From Eutrigla gurnardus (taxonomy: Eukaryota > Chordata > Actinopteri > Perciformes > Triglidae): a stretch of DNA of 64,000 nt. The notes beneath the pieces are model-generated. The model worked only from the letters and a program-made list of their open reading frames with translations, was not told the origin of the DNA and did no database searches. The DNA lies in NCBI GenBank assembly GCA_963514095.1, contig OY741266.1:1381501-1445500 (forward strand), in the 5' to 3' direction. Shown piece after piece: positions 24,450 through 36,477 of this stretch. The position numbers and the translations under genes are program-made. The first letter of the stretch is position 1, and every line of letters begins with the position of its first letter.

Positions 24450-25137
24450 GGGGCGTTCACACCGGACGCGATAGACGCGAATTGAGCGGCAACTCTACAT
24501 TGAAAATCAATGTAAATGGCGCGATGACACGCGATTCAGGCGGCGGCGCGAATGGAGCGATGAGACGTGGCACGAATGAAGCGTCTGGAGGGTCTGAAGC
24601 GACGTGAATAAAGTTGAAAATATCGAACTTTTCAGGCGGCATCGCCCCGCGACATCCAATCAGTGACGAGTTCAAGCCGATGACGTCAGATGGACAGGCG
24701 CTCCACAGCTGAGATGGAGCACCTGTAGTTGGTGTCCAGGCGGGAGATCCTGGCTACGACCCGAGTTGACAGGTCCTCGAACTGGGCTCCGGTCAGCCTG
24801 AGGTACCGCTGGAACCGGTCGTCATCCAGACGGAGCTCCTGGAGGAGACAATGAAATTCCCCCAGCTCCGTGCGTCTCCGGAGGACTTCATGAACCCAGA
24901 CACGACGGCGGGTGGTTTTCCGGCGTTTCTGGGACTTGTACAGCAGGTACAGTGCAGCAACGGTGGTGATATCAGTCATGATCGACGTGGAAAGAGAGCG
25001 GGTTGAGAAACAGTTAAAAAATGAGCGTCATGCGCGAATGACGCGAATGACACAAATAGTCCAAAATGATCAAGTGGCGCGATACAAGCCTCTCAAGCGA
25101 TTGTATTCGCGTGTATCGCGTCCGGTGTGAGCGCTCC
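24450..25137 (-). mobile_element. Harbinger-type MITE
   Basis: Inverted ends of about 33 bp: left GGGGCGTTCACACCGGACG and right, read inward, GGAGCGCTCACACCGGACG, followed by matching GATA-ACGCGAAT blocks. The interior keeps the 5-prime part of a Harbinger transposase on the minus strand. The 3-bp flanks do not match cleanly. Confidence 0.75.
24686..24979 (-). pseudogene. Harbinger transposase N-terminal fragment
   Basis: A 97-residue minus-strand frame with VWVHEVLRRRTELGEFHCL, DDDRFQRYLRLTGAQFEDL and DTNYRCSISAVERL. This is the N-terminal region typical of HARBI1-like transposases. The frame stops there and the DDE catalytic part is missing, consistent with an internally deleted, non-autonomous element. 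Confidence 0.8.
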
Positions 25138-27326
25138 ATTACAGTCAGAAAGTCCAACCATTTCCAATCATCTGCAGCAGGCTCTTCCAATGTTTCCTTT
25201 AACGCAGGCTGTTTTGCCTGGGTAGATCCAAAACTGCACACTGTCATCACGATTGTGGAGTATTCCTCATGAGGGATTTCAAATATGCAAACGGAAAGAA
25301 TGTCCTTCCCCAGTACAAACAGCTGATACCTTCTCTGTGAGGAGACAGACATGGGGAATGATGGGTATTTTTGCTTCTTTCTACATTCCCCCTGGGAAAC
25401 CAGATCATGACATAATCACGCTGATTGCAGCCAAACTAATGGAGGCCAAGCCACAGCTACCAAGAGGAGGAACGTGACAGGACTTAACAGTGCACTGTCA
25501 AGATTTATTTGATTTTATGAAAAATAAGGAAAAGGAGGCCCACAAAAAAAAATCTGATTTTTCAACAGTCCTGACACGTGTAGCAATAAGGATGGGAGGA
25601 TATAAGATTATATTAGGGATAGCGATAAATAAAACACTCACAATAAGAGTTTACATTATCGGGATAATCGTAAACATCATCATGAGTGCAAAATAGAGCC
25701 TGATTTAAGACATACTGGAATCATAATGTAGCAAAGAGCAGACTCAAACAATGTTGCTAATTTTTTTACATTTATTTATCCTTTGTTTATGTGATGGGAC
25801 CTTATGATTTATAAAAAAAAAACATGCAAGATTTCTTGCTTGTTTTTCGCTGAGAAATATTTTAACTATCTGTGATCAAATGTAACTATTTCTTTCTTAA
25901 CACAGTGTAAGGTAAAGTGATTCCTGTATTTTTAAGTGTTGTTTTAAGCATATTTTTTATGATTATCAGTATATCGCAAAATTGCAATTATTTTGGCCAG
26001 GATGATTGTGACATAAAATTTTCAAAACGTCCTAGGGCTATGTAGCAAAATTGGTGAGGTTTTTATTTGCATTTAAGGACCTCAAAAAGGCAATTAATTA
26101 ATATTAATAATAATACTAATTATTAGAATAATTTCAATATGGCCTTCTCTGACCATTGTTGGTGTTTGTGTCCTAAAAATAATCCGATGATTGTGGATTT
26201 ACTGCTGAATGAATGACATCATTCGTTTCCCTATTCTCATTTTAAATTGAAAGTTTAATCTTCTGTGCTGATATCGGGATCATTTGTTTTGCCTTTCAAC
26301 GGCTGTCAACATGACCACAGGCTTGCGGCTAATGCTGCTAACAGCACTAACCGTGCAAACAATAGCAAAAGACTGACAGTGGTAACAGTGTTTACCTGAG
26401 GGGGAACCGGGGGCAGGGGGTGCTACGATTCAGCTGTAACCGTCGTATGAGGGCCGTATGCACGCAGTGCAGAGCGGCGGTTCTGAGTAGCCAGTGGAGC
26501 ATGCTCACATACTTAAACTTCAAGCATGAAACTGCTGAATATGAAACCGTTGCCTGCCCCTGCGTAAATGTAGCCTTTCTAGTCTATTTGTAGCTGTAGT
26601 ACTTGTTCAGACTAATTAGCTGCTGGATTAACACACACATCAGAAACACTACATTTCCCAGCAAACCCTGAGGTATTTTTTGGCATTACAGTCTCTAGCA
26701 GCCCAGCACAGTGACAGTGATGGGGTCGACTACAGCCTTAAGCCAAATGTTCATTTAGTGTGGAGACTCCCCCCCCATCGCCCCCCAACACCCCCCCACC
26801 CCACCCCTGAGCACCACACACACAAACACACACAGACAGGCAGAGCACCACTTAGCTGTGCTTTTCAGCCACATGTTCCCTCCTTCAGCACAACAAGTCT
26901 TCTGTTGGTCATATTTGTCATGTACTGTTACAACAGACATAGTGACAGATACTGAGCCGGACTTACTTAATCCTGGTATGATATGATGGACACTGCATAG
27001 TTTCATTCCTAATACAATAGCTGCAAATGACACTTATTCTCTTGAGATATTTTATTGGGGATCAAGCCCCAAATTAGTTTGTGATGGATTGTCATTACTA
27101 CAGGATCTGAGCACCAACTAGCGGTTGGTTGGTGAAAGCCTTATTGTAATCCAAATGCTGTGTTCAAGAAAATTTTCACCTCAGCCTACCCACACAAGTT
27201 TGACCACAGGATCATTTGTTCATTTGCATTTCTAGACGCGCCAGAGAGGAGGGGGGCTTCAGAACATCCTCCCAGATATGCTTGGTCAATTTCACAAATC
27301 TGTATCACTGTCTCTAGGAAGACATA
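25138..27326. other. Gene-free intronic stretch with an old repeat
   Basis: 25,590-26,045 shares blocks with the old repeat at 15.1-16.3 kb. A C-rich run lies at 26,768-26,808. No gene was recognised. Confidence 0.5.
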
Positions 27327-28190
27327 CACTATATTGCCAAAAGTATTCACTTACCCATCCAAATAATTGAAATCAGGTGTTCCAATCACTTCCATGGCCA
27401 CAGGTGTATAAAAGCAAGCACCTAGGCATGCAGAATGTTTCTACAAACGTGTGAAAGAATGGGTCGCTCTCAGGAGCTCAGTGAATTCCAGTGTGGTACT
27501 GTGATAGGATGCCACCTGTGCAACAAGTCCAGTCGTGAAATGTCCTCACTCCTAAATATTCCACAGTCAACTGTCAATGGGATTATAACAAAGTGGAAGC
27601 GATTGGGAACAACAGCAACTCAGCCAAGAAGTGGTAGACCACGTAAAATGACGGAGCGAGGTCAGCGGATGCTGAGGCACATAGTGGACAGAGGTCACCA
27701 ACTTTCTGTAGAGTCAATCTCTACAGACCTCCAAACTTCATGTGGCCTTCAGATTATCTCAAGAACAGTGTAGAGAGCTTCATGGATTGGGTTTCCATGG
27801 CGATTAGCTGCATCCAAGCCATACATCAGCAAGTGCAATACAAAGCGTCGGATGCAGTGGTGTAAAGCACGCCACCACCGGACTCCAGAGCAGTGGAGAC
27901 GTTTTCTGGAGTGACCAATCACGCTTCTCCATCTGGCAATCTAATGGACGAGTCTGGGTTTGGTGGTTGCCAGGACAATGGCACTTGTCTGACTAAATTG
28001 TGCCACTTGTAAAGTTTGGTAGAGGGGGATTATCAGTGCATGACCTCACAAATACACGTCTGGAAGAATGGTCAAAAAGTCCCATAAACACACTCCTAAA
28101 CTTTGTGGAAAGCCTTCCCAGAAGAGTCGAAGCTGTTCTAGCTGCAAAGGACGGACCGACGTCATATTAAACCCTATGGATCAGCGTTGA
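27325..28190 (+). mobile_element. Tc1 transposon B, 3-prime truncated
   Basis: Begins after TA (27,325-27,326) with CACTATATTGCCAAAAGTAT, a known Tc1 end. The right inverted repeat is missing and similarity ends near 28,190 after ACCGACGTCATATTAAACCC. It cannot be mobilised without its right end. Confidence 0.85.
27459..28170 (+). pseudogene. Tc1 transposase, broken
   Basis: The N-terminal DNA-binding part is readable from the ATG at 27,459 (MGRSQELSEFQCGTVIG, IPQSTVNGIITKWKRLG, GRPRKMTERGQRML) to a stop at about 27,770. The catalytic part follows in scattered frames with deletions. RFSGVTNHASPSGN stands in place of a first catalytic Asp block, and no clean second Asp or Glu block is seen. 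It is more decayed than the Tc1 at 21.4 kb. Confidence 0.85.
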
Positions 28191-29561
28191 CTATCTTTCT
28201 ATTTTTTATGACATTCTCATTCAGCTGATATAAATATGATATATTTCAGTATGAACACAGCGTCATCCTAGCTTTGAATTTTGTACTGCTACACGTATGA
28301 TTGTACTACATTGACACGGTCGGAAGTTTGTTGCTCTCACTGCCAATATTAGCTGCTCTGTTTCAACCATGTTGGGTGTTGTTCTGTGAGCAGACGCAAT
28401 CCTCAATTTTGTATTATTACATCCTCACTTTTGCAAAATTGACAGCATCTCGACAGGACAAACACTGAAGATTTCCTGCCTGACATCCGAATAGAGGAGT
28501 TATTTAGAGGAACAGCTGTCGACAACACAAGACAGGGAATGGATTTTACTTATCCAACAACTGAACTGATTCTACATGACATCTGTGTTATTTACTTTTG
28601 TTCATAACAGTGTTTATGGTGTAAGGCACTTTCTGTCTCTATGGAAAGGTTTGACATAAAAAAACAGGAAAAAGTAGGTGGTTCTGGGTCGAAAGACCCC
28701 AAACCAGCATTTAGCACAATGGAAAACATAGACCGGAAAACAAAATATTTAGGCCAGAGGCTTACAATGGCTTGTAAGGGAGAGAGGAGACAAGGCAAAT
28801 ACTAAAACATTCAAGAGAGACAGTTGTGTTTGTGTGCTGAGTCTGCATTATGCAAGAAACTTATGGAAATTAAATAAGATGCTTTCTCTCAATCCTCTGG
28901 AACAGGGCTTTCGACACGACTTTTGAATTAGTGTAAAATGTTACACTCACACTAATCATCATGATTAGTATGACCAGCGAGCATATATAATGCCTATATG
29001 CATTCAAACAAGGGAGGAAAAAAAGAACAACCAGGGAGGGAAAGCTGGGAGAACAAAAGCTTGTGAGTGTTATACATGAATGACAAGCTGGAGGCAGATC
29101 CAGTCCAGCTCACATTGAATAACAAACTATAAGCCTGTTAAATTTTGTCTTTGAATCCATCCGTAACCATCTAAGAAGATTTACGATGGCTTTGCCACAG
29201 CTTGCTCCAACCTTCGGGTAACAACGTGTTTTACTTTCAGACAAACTATGTCACGACATGTCAAAGTGAAGAAGTGAAATAGAAGAAACAGTCCTACATA
29301 AAGTTAGTTTATGAATAAATAAATAAGTGCAGCTGAGGGAGGAACAGGGAATCAGGTTTATATCAGGAGGCATCAAGCTCCAACTATTATTATAACAATA
29401 TAAGGGTTTCAAAGACAATAATCACGTGAGACTGAAACTTCATGTGTCATGAAAGGGAGCTCCATTGTAAATCCATAAGATATAATGGAAAGTATTACTT
29501 AAAACCCAAATTTAGCCTTCAGCTACATTTGTCCAATGGTGTTCAGCAATGTTTGTCAGTA
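28191..29561. other. Gene-free intronic stretch
   Basis: Nothing recognised on either strand. Confidence 0.5.
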
Positions 29562-29745
29562 AGACCCATAGACTGTATATAAGAAGTGGACTTCACCCAT
29601 TGCTTTGAAGACTATTATTTTAGAAACCTCGAGTTTCATCTTGGACTTTTGCAACCAGTGAACCGAAGTGACCATATTTGGACATCTAGCTTCAGTCTTG
29701 GCATCTTGAAAGCTTCAAAAACTCAATTGTACCCTTTAACACTTT
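29562..29745 (+). repeat. Dispersed repeat, copy 2
   Basis: Starts GACCCATAGACTGTATATAA and contains GTGACCATATTTGGACAT. It matches 10,575-10,775 in the same orientation. Confidence 0.6.
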
Positions 29746-31405
29746 ATGCAGAACTTACCGCTAACCAGCAAAGGTAAGTGTAGCTTTGCTGCAATGCTGC
29801 GCTGCTGCTTTGCTGCGCTGCTGTGCTGGTGCGCTGCTTCGCTGTCCGCTGTCATGACAGTGAGCCAACACTGGAAATTAATAGTTTCAAATAGCCCTGT
29901 CGGTGCTCCCAAGTTACTTGCTGCTTGGTGGAGAAAATTGCATGCTACCCTCAGAGCAAATCCTTCCTCTCTTCACAAGAACTTAAGGAGTTATGAATCT
30001 GAATGTGTTTTGTCTTCCACACCAGCCAACACTAAACAGTTGGGGATGATGTTGGCAGTGAGGTTCATGAAACATCTGGTGGGATGGCTATGTGGGTACA
30101 TCTCCCAAGCCTATAGGCAGATGCTCCCACTGTGGCCTTCTCACACTGCACTCGAGATCAGACAGCTGAGGTTGATGCGGAATTACAGTTTTAGAAAAGA
30201 AGCCAGGCTGACACTGGAACAATTTAGAAGCAATGAATAGATAAATAAAAAAGAAGTAATAAAATGTGGCAGTATAGTCTTTTCCTTCCCATCCCTTCCC
30301 CCTCCTCCTTGCTCCATCCACATCAGGTGTGGGCTGGCGCACTGATTGATGGGCGGCGCTGCATACTTTTCTTATACTGGTCTGGTCACACCTGCGGCCT
30401 CGCTCTTCCTTTCCGGTTCTGCTTGTCCTCCGTGGTGGCTGTGGCCTGGTGTGGCAGAGCCGGTGCAGGCGCTGGAGCCTCTGTGGTGTGCCTGTGAGTG
30501 TGTCGGATCATCGTGGCGCACGTCTCCTCTTGTAAAACAACAGTGCGGCAGGCTGCTGTTGCCGTGGGACCGAGTTGTCCCGCTGGAGGCCGTCCGTGTG
30601 TGGTTGTGGCTCCTCGTGTTGGGATCAGGCGGAAGCCGTGCAGTAACTCTGCTACCTGGTCTGCTGTGACGCTGCGCCGGTGAGGTCCATAAATGTCCAT
30701 TTATCGCCACGGCTCCCTGGACGACGCTGCTGTTTTGTTCGGCTGTTTAGTTTTGGCTCATTTAAACTGTGTTCTGTGGCTCTTCGGCTCTCCAGAGCCA
30801 TGATGGAGCTGTGATTAAGACAGGCTCTTCACAGAGCTGGTGTCAGGGCTTGTTACAGCCTCAGGAATTTTGTTTGATTTATTCATTATTTGTGCTAATG
30901 TGAAAAGGATTTATTTTGTTAATTTTGTTTAACGAATATTGATTTACTGTTTGTTTTGTTTGTTTTCTTATTTAGAAAATATTGTTTGATTTTGTTAATT
31001 TACATAACATTTAACATTTAGCTGTGAGGCCTGTTATATATATTTCCCTCTTTTTCTTTGTGGACAGGTGCTGTGGGCCAAAGCGGCGACCCAATCCCTG
31101 GTGGTGGTGTTTTCTTCATGAACCCCCTTTGTGTGTGTGAATGTATGCGGTGCCACGGGTGTTTTGGTTAGTAATTGATTTGATTTAGGTCTACCGTGAT
31201 GAGCCCCAGCCCTGTTCACCCCCCTCCTCTTGGCCCCAGCTTGAGTATTTGAATATGCAGTCTATGTTGATTTGAAGCATTTCATTTATTATTTGTAAAA
31301 TAAAAACTATTTTTATACTTTTCTAAAAACGTCTCTGCCCAGTGGTGTTCAAACCTGTAGCAGCCTGTAATAGTAAAGATACCTAACTATTCCTCTTTAA
31401 ACACT
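29746..31405. other. Unassigned segment with GC-rich block
   Basis: A GCTGC-rich stretch (29,789-29,845) is followed by AT-rich DNA. A GC-rich block (30,300-30,720) then has overlapping open frames on both strands. About 0.6 kb later AATAAA-like signals occur near 31,300. The composition change suggests an inserted element, possibly a solo LTR or LINE end, but no domain, terminal repeat or target duplication was recognised. Confidence 0.35.
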
Positions 31406-31729
31406 TAAAGGTTGTATCAGCGATTCTGGTTGCCCTCACTTCCGTTGCGAGATCCAAAACAAACAGAGCCAGCTAGCCCCTCCCTCCCGTGTTTTGAAAA
31501 TGATCATGGACGCGCATTTTCATGTGATTGGTTGGAACACTGTTTATTTTGCTTTTGAGGTGTTGGTAGTACCATTTGTTTTTGTGTGCGATCTCGGAGC
31601 CTAGGCTGCCTAGAGAGACACGGTTTTTTGACGGCCTGCTTATGGGGCGGGCAGCTAGCGGATCGTGAGGTAAAAACAGATGAATGTGATCATTTATGTT
31701 TCGGCCCAGAATCGCTGATACAACCTTTA
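31406..31729. mobile_element. Small MITE with TA flanks
   Basis: The element is 31,408-31,727 (320 bp). Its 21-bp inverted repeats are perfect: AAGGTTGTATCAGCGATTC on the left and the complement ending GATACAACCTT on the right. TA is present on both sides. No ORF was recognised. The TA flanks suggest mobilisation by a Tc1/mariner-type transposase. Confidence 0.85.
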
Positions 31730-32169
31730 ACTATCTCCTGGGGTGAAACTCCCAGGTGGCGTTGTTGGTACAACTCACCCACAGCCTTCATCTCACCACA
31801 AAAAGAAGAAGGCACATTGCTTAAACAACCGTTCCTTGTTGTACTTTTTAGTATTGGCAAAGGTTACCCAGAGGTGCAAAGGTGTGAGGGCTCGATCATC
31901 GCTGCTTCCGGCTTTAATATTTTCTCATGTAGAATATATCTGTATATGTTCAAATATTCAATACATCGTAGAGTTCATACATGCTTTGATATAAAATAAT
32001 TACTGTGATAGGCCATTTATTTTTTTAATAGTCATTAAGACTAGGCTAAATGGCTAAACTAAAACGTGCTTGAATATCAATTAAAAAGCTTTTTAAACTT
32101 GTAATAATATATCATATAAATAATAGACGTTAAATTATCGAAAATCTAGTCTTTGAAAAAACATCTATA

Positions 32170-32172
<3 letters not shown>

Positions 32173-32228
<56 letters not shown>
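32173..32228. repeat. (TA)n microsatellite
   Basis: About 28 TA units. Confidence 0.9.
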
Positions 32229-32235
<7 letters not shown>

Positions 32236-32349
32236 CACACATACAGGGTCGCCCATGAAGTTGAAATAATTTGCAAATGTCTTTTCTTTTATAGCGGCAA
32301 ACAAACGTTATGCATGAATACATTTTCACCTGGGTAATTGAGACACATA

Positions 32350-33313
32350 GGGCCCTAGTTTCGTACACCAGGCGCAGTTGGGGCGCAGCGCACCTGCGCC
32401 ACGCTGACGGGGTGTGTCCGCCTGGACTTTGCAATTTCCGTGCACGGCGCAGTCGAGCGCAGGCACTCCTCCTGTCACTCCTACCCCCGCAAGTGGGAAA
32501 GAGGGAGGAGAGAAGGCTTGAGTGGGAGATGAGGAGGAGAGAAGGCGTGGAGTGGGATTAACACAGCCGATTCAGATCTTCACCAATCAAATGAGCTCCT
32601 CTCCTCACCTTTAATGCACCGATGCGAGGTGCAGTGCAAGTTTCGTCACTTGACAACCCAATGACAGAAGCAGCGCCGCCGCCCCCACCATGCCCATCAA
32701 GCGCTGTGCGTAGGGCACCAAGTGCTGAGGGGGCACCAAAAATATTATGAAAAATCATCATAGCCATAATAATTATAATGCCGATATTATATCACTATAG
32801 AAATTGTAGGCACATTTTAGGCATGTCTATCACAAAACAGGGTCAGGGCGCACAGCAGTAGACATAATGGTGGCGAGAACCCGGTGCCTCCACGAGCCGC
32901 CGGGCCATTCATCATCATCATCACCGTCTTCATCATCTGCGCTCCACAGCTGCACCGGATTCCTGGATTGCACCAGAACGGCGGGACACCGGGACGTCGT
33001 GCGCCGCTCAGACCAGCTGCAGCCCCAACTCCGGTTCCAGCTCGCGGCAAAGTTGCGCGTTTCTCCACGGACACGGGCATCATAAAGGAATTCTGCTTAG
33101 GGCACCAAAATGGCCAGCGGCGATTTTGACAGCAGCAGCAGCAGTGCCAGACAGCCAAACTTTTCCCCCTGCTGCGCCGCCACACCCATCTCGGTGCAGG
33201 CGATCCACCAAACTGACAAACTGACAGTGCGCAAGGCTGCGCTGGTCAAAACTTGCATTGCGCCGGCTCCGCCACCCTGCGCCACCCTGCGCTGCGCCAC
33301 GAAACTAGGGCCC
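32350..33313 (+). mobile_element. GGGCCC-ended element, copy 2
   Basis: Ends GGGCCCTAGTTTCGT and ACGAAACTAGGGCCC, 964 bp. The left end and the right end differ after the first 15 bases, so this is a simple (not palindromic) copy. The interior (32,690-33,160) is shared with copy 3, including ATGGTGGCGAGAACCCGGTG and a CATCAT-rich stretch. ORFs across it are not supported by any family. Confidence 0.8.
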
Positions 33314-33481
33314 ATAATGTAATCATTGCACCAAAAGTGATTACTGATGCATTTAAATAGGAATAAACAGAGGGTTGTGTCTGAAAACAAAATAGTCCAA
33401 CTTTATGGGCAGCAGTGCATATATAGGGATGCAATGAAATAGAATTTTATCACAGATCTGGAAAAAAAACCCTGACAATAA

Positions 33482-34765
33482 TGCAGGGCAAGGCAATTTT
33501 ATTTGTATAGCACATTTCATACACAAGGCAGACTCAAAGTGCTTCACATCATAACATGTCATACAATAAAGTGAAAAAAGTAGAATTAAAAGAAAATAAA
33601 GGCACAATAAAAATGCATTACAGAAAGACAAGGAGAAGAAAAACATAATAAAAAGAAACATTGCAGACATTAAAAGATTTAGCAGAAAGCTATGGTGAAC
33701 ATAAGTTTTCAGTCTAGTTTTAAAAGTGGTCGGAGTTGGGGTAAGTCTTACATCTTCAGGAAGTTTATTCCAGCTATTTGTTGCATAGTGACTAAATGAT
33801 GTTCTCCCATGATTTGAGTTTACTCACTAACAGATTGGTCTCAGAAGATCTTAGTGGTCTAGAAGGCTTATGTAGTGGGAGCATATCAGTGATATACTTC
33901 GGTCCTAGACCATGTAGTGGTTTATGTGAGCAGGAGGATTTTGAAATCAATCCTCTGACATACAGGTAGCCAATGTAAGGATTTAAGAATTGGTGTAATG
34001 TGCTCACATTTTTTGGTCTTTGTAAGAACTCTAGCAGCAGCGTTCTGAACAAGCTGTAGCTGCCTGACAGTTTTTTTCGGAAGACCTGCAAGGAGACCAT
34101 TACAGTAGTCTAGCCTATTAGTAATAAAGGCATGTACAAGTTTTTCTAAGTCTTGAGCTGACATTAGCCCTCGAAGTCTTGCTACATTTTTGAGGTGATA
34201 GTAGGCCGATTTTGTTACTGATTTGATGTGACTGAAATGTAAATCAGAATCAATAATAACCCCAAGATTTCTGGCTTTATTTGAGGTTTTCAGGGACAGA
34301 GAGTGAAGGTGTTGAATTACTTTAAACCTTTCTTTTTTAGCACCAAAAACAATTATCTCAGTTTTATCCTCATTTAGTTGTAGGAAGTTTTGGCACATCC
34401 AGTCTTTGACTTGCTTAATGCACTGGCACAGAAGATCTATGGGGCGATAGTCATTTGGTGATAGCGCTACATATATTTGGGTGTCATCGGCATAGCAATG
34501 ATGGTCAATGTTATTATTTTGCATGATTTGTCCTAGTGGGAGCATGTAGATGTTGAATAAAGAAGTGATCAGACAATGAAGGATCAGTCACAAAAACATC
34601 AGAAACATTGAGACCTTTTGTGATAATCAGGTCCAGGCTGTGTCCCTTACAATGAGTAGCCTCGCTCACATGTTGAGAAAGGTCAAATGTGTCTAGAATA
34701 TTAAAAAGTTCTTTTGCACCCTTGTCATTCAAATCATCAATATGAAAATTAAAGTCACCAGTTAT
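33482..34765 (-). pseudogene. L2-clade LINE with internal deletion
   Basis: Read on the minus strand, an apurinic-type endonuclease part (TGDFNFHIDDLND, GHSLDLIITKG, LSDHF; about 34,760-34,565) is joined directly to the second half of reverse transcriptase. That half has HCYADDTQIYVAL with the catalytic YADD, LGVIIDSDLHFSHI, NRLDYCNGLLAGLP and SLHWLPVCQRI. The first reverse transcriptase motifs are therefore deleted. The 3-prime end is at about 33,482 in an AAATAAAATTGCC tail. Original activity would have been target-primed reverse transcription. Confidence 0.88.
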
Positions 34766-35973
34766 AATAATAATATAATAATAATAATACATTTTATTTG
34801 TATAGCGCTTTTCAAGGGATCTCAAAGACACTTTACATATACAGTTAAAAATCAATACATTTAAACAAGTACTATTAAACACAGGGAGGCTACAAGTGAG
34901 TGCATTAAAACAAGCAGGTTATTCTTAAGTAGATAAGTTAAAAAGATGTGCTGTGAAGTTATAAAACGGTTAAAAACAAGTAATATAAAGTTATAAAACG
35001 GTTGAAGAGCAGGCACATTTAAGAACAAGTTAGTGATGCAGTACAGATGAGGTAGTGGATTATTGGGGGTTGAAGGCGATTCTGAAGAGGTGGGTTTTGA
35101 TGAGTGATTTGAAGGTGGTCTGGTCCATGCAGGCTCGGATGTGTGGGGGTAGTGAGTTCCAGAGGGAGGGGGCAGCAATTGAGAAGGCTCTGTCGCCCCA
35201 GGTACGGTGTTTGGTCCTGGCAGGTGGGGAGAGGAGGTTTGTGTCGGAGGAGCGAAGGTTACGGGGGGGAGAGTGGTGGTGGAGCAGGTCGGTGAGGTAG
35301 GAAGGGGCCTGGTTGTGGAGGGCTTTGTGGGTGAGGAGGAGTACTTTGTATTCAATGCGTTGGGGAACAGGGAGCCAGTGGAGATTTTGCAGAACAGGGG
35401 TGATGTGGTCACGGGAGCGGGTGTGGGTGAGGAGGCGGGCAGCAGAGTTTTGTATGTATTGCAGTTTGTCGAGGATTTTGGCAGGTGAACCGTAGAGGAT
35501 GCTATTGCAGTAGTCTATTCTGGATGTGATGAATGCATGAATCAAAGTTTCGGCAGCAGAGAAGGTGAGTGATGGGCGGAGACGGGCAATGTTCTTGAGG
35601 TGAAAAAAGGCAGTCCTGGTGGTGTGATTGATGTGTTGTTGAAATGTGAGGTTGCTGTCGAAAATGACTCCAAGGTTGCGCATGTGTAGGGACCGGGACA
35701 GAGTGGAGTTGTCGACGGAGAGAGTGAAGTTGTGGGTGTTTTTGATGAGGGATTTGGGGCCGATGATCATCATGTCTGTTTTGTCACAGTTGAGTTGAAG
35801 GAAGTTGTTTTGCATCCAGGTTTTTAATTCAGTGAGGCAGGTGGTCAGAGTGGAGCAGGTGGCTGTGGTGATGGATTTGGTGGAGATGTAGATCTGGACG
35901 TCGTCAGCGTAGCAGTGGAAGTGGAGACCATGTTTTCGAATAATGTTGCCAAGGGGGAGGATGTAGAGTATGA
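34766..35973 (-). pseudogene. L2-clade LINE, 5-prime truncated
   Basis: A second L2 copy in the same orientation. The 3-prime tail (AATAAAATGTATTATTATT, plus-strand 34,766-34,800) abuts the previous copy. The frame carries YADDVQIYIST (YADD catalytic motif), LGVIFDSNLTF, SRIDYCNSILYGSP, LHWLPVPQRIEYKVL and SLWNSLPPHIR. It is cut at about 35,973 inside reverse transcriptase, as usual for aborted LINE insertion. The long C-terminal frame 35,060-35,815 is still open. Confidence 0.9.
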
Positions 35974-36063
35974 AGAGAAGTTATAACTAGGCAGTCAAAG
36001 TCAGTGGAAATGCTAGACAATAAATAAACTGTAAATAAACCAGAACGAGTCCTCCCTGGGCTG

Positions 36064-36303
36064 GTGATGGAACACCTGCAGCAGCTCGGCGCCAGCATCT
36101 CACAACTGGGCGGACAGTTGGCAGCCCTGAAGGACCAGCTCGTCCCCTCTCCCGGAGCCGCCGCGCACCCCCCAGTCAACGATCCTCCTCCCAGCACGCG
36201 AGCACCGCCACCATTCGCAACTGGAGTCTCCACTGCGACGCCCACTGCCTCCGTTCCGCTTTGCCCGCCAGGCCTGCAGATCCAGCTCCAGCAGTTGAAG
36301 TAA
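36064..36303 (+). pseudogene. Gypsy gag N-terminal fragment
   Basis: A 79-residue frame beginning MMEHLQQLGASISQLGGQL, a coiled-coil-like start followed by a Pro-rich stretch. It resembles gag starts of fish chromodomain Gypsy elements. Capsid, zinc knuckle and protease do not follow; the sequence passes directly to the start of reverse transcriptase, so about 1 kb or more is deleted. Confidence 0.6.
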
Positions 36304-36309
36304 TCGAGT

Positions 36310-36477
36310 ACCCCCTGACTACCATGACCTCAGCCACGTTTTTAGCAAAACTTCTGCCACCTCACTGCCCCCCCATAGACCCTACGACTGTGCTATCGAC
36401 CTGTTGCCAGGGGCCCCTCTCCCCACCAAGAGGCTATTCAATTTGTCCAAACCCTAGCGAGAGGCCATGGAGAAATA
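36310..36477 (+). pseudogene. Gypsy reverse transcriptase, first segment
   Basis: The N-terminal edge of reverse transcriptase: YHDLSHVFSK, then YDCAIDLLPGAPLPTKRLFN up to AMEKY. A run of seven C at about 36,367-36,374 shifts the frame, and a TAG stop replaces a codon near 36,455. The Tc1 insertion follows at the TA of the TAC codon. Confidence 0.8.

Noticed and set aside
29746..30240. 164-residue plus-strand ORF
   Set aside because: It starts in GCTGC-rich low-complexity sequence and no domain is recognisable; kept only as part of an unassigned segment.
32817..33185. 122-residue minus-strand ORF in a GGGCCC element
   Set aside because: The shared sequence in copy 3 does not keep the frame and no domain is seen.
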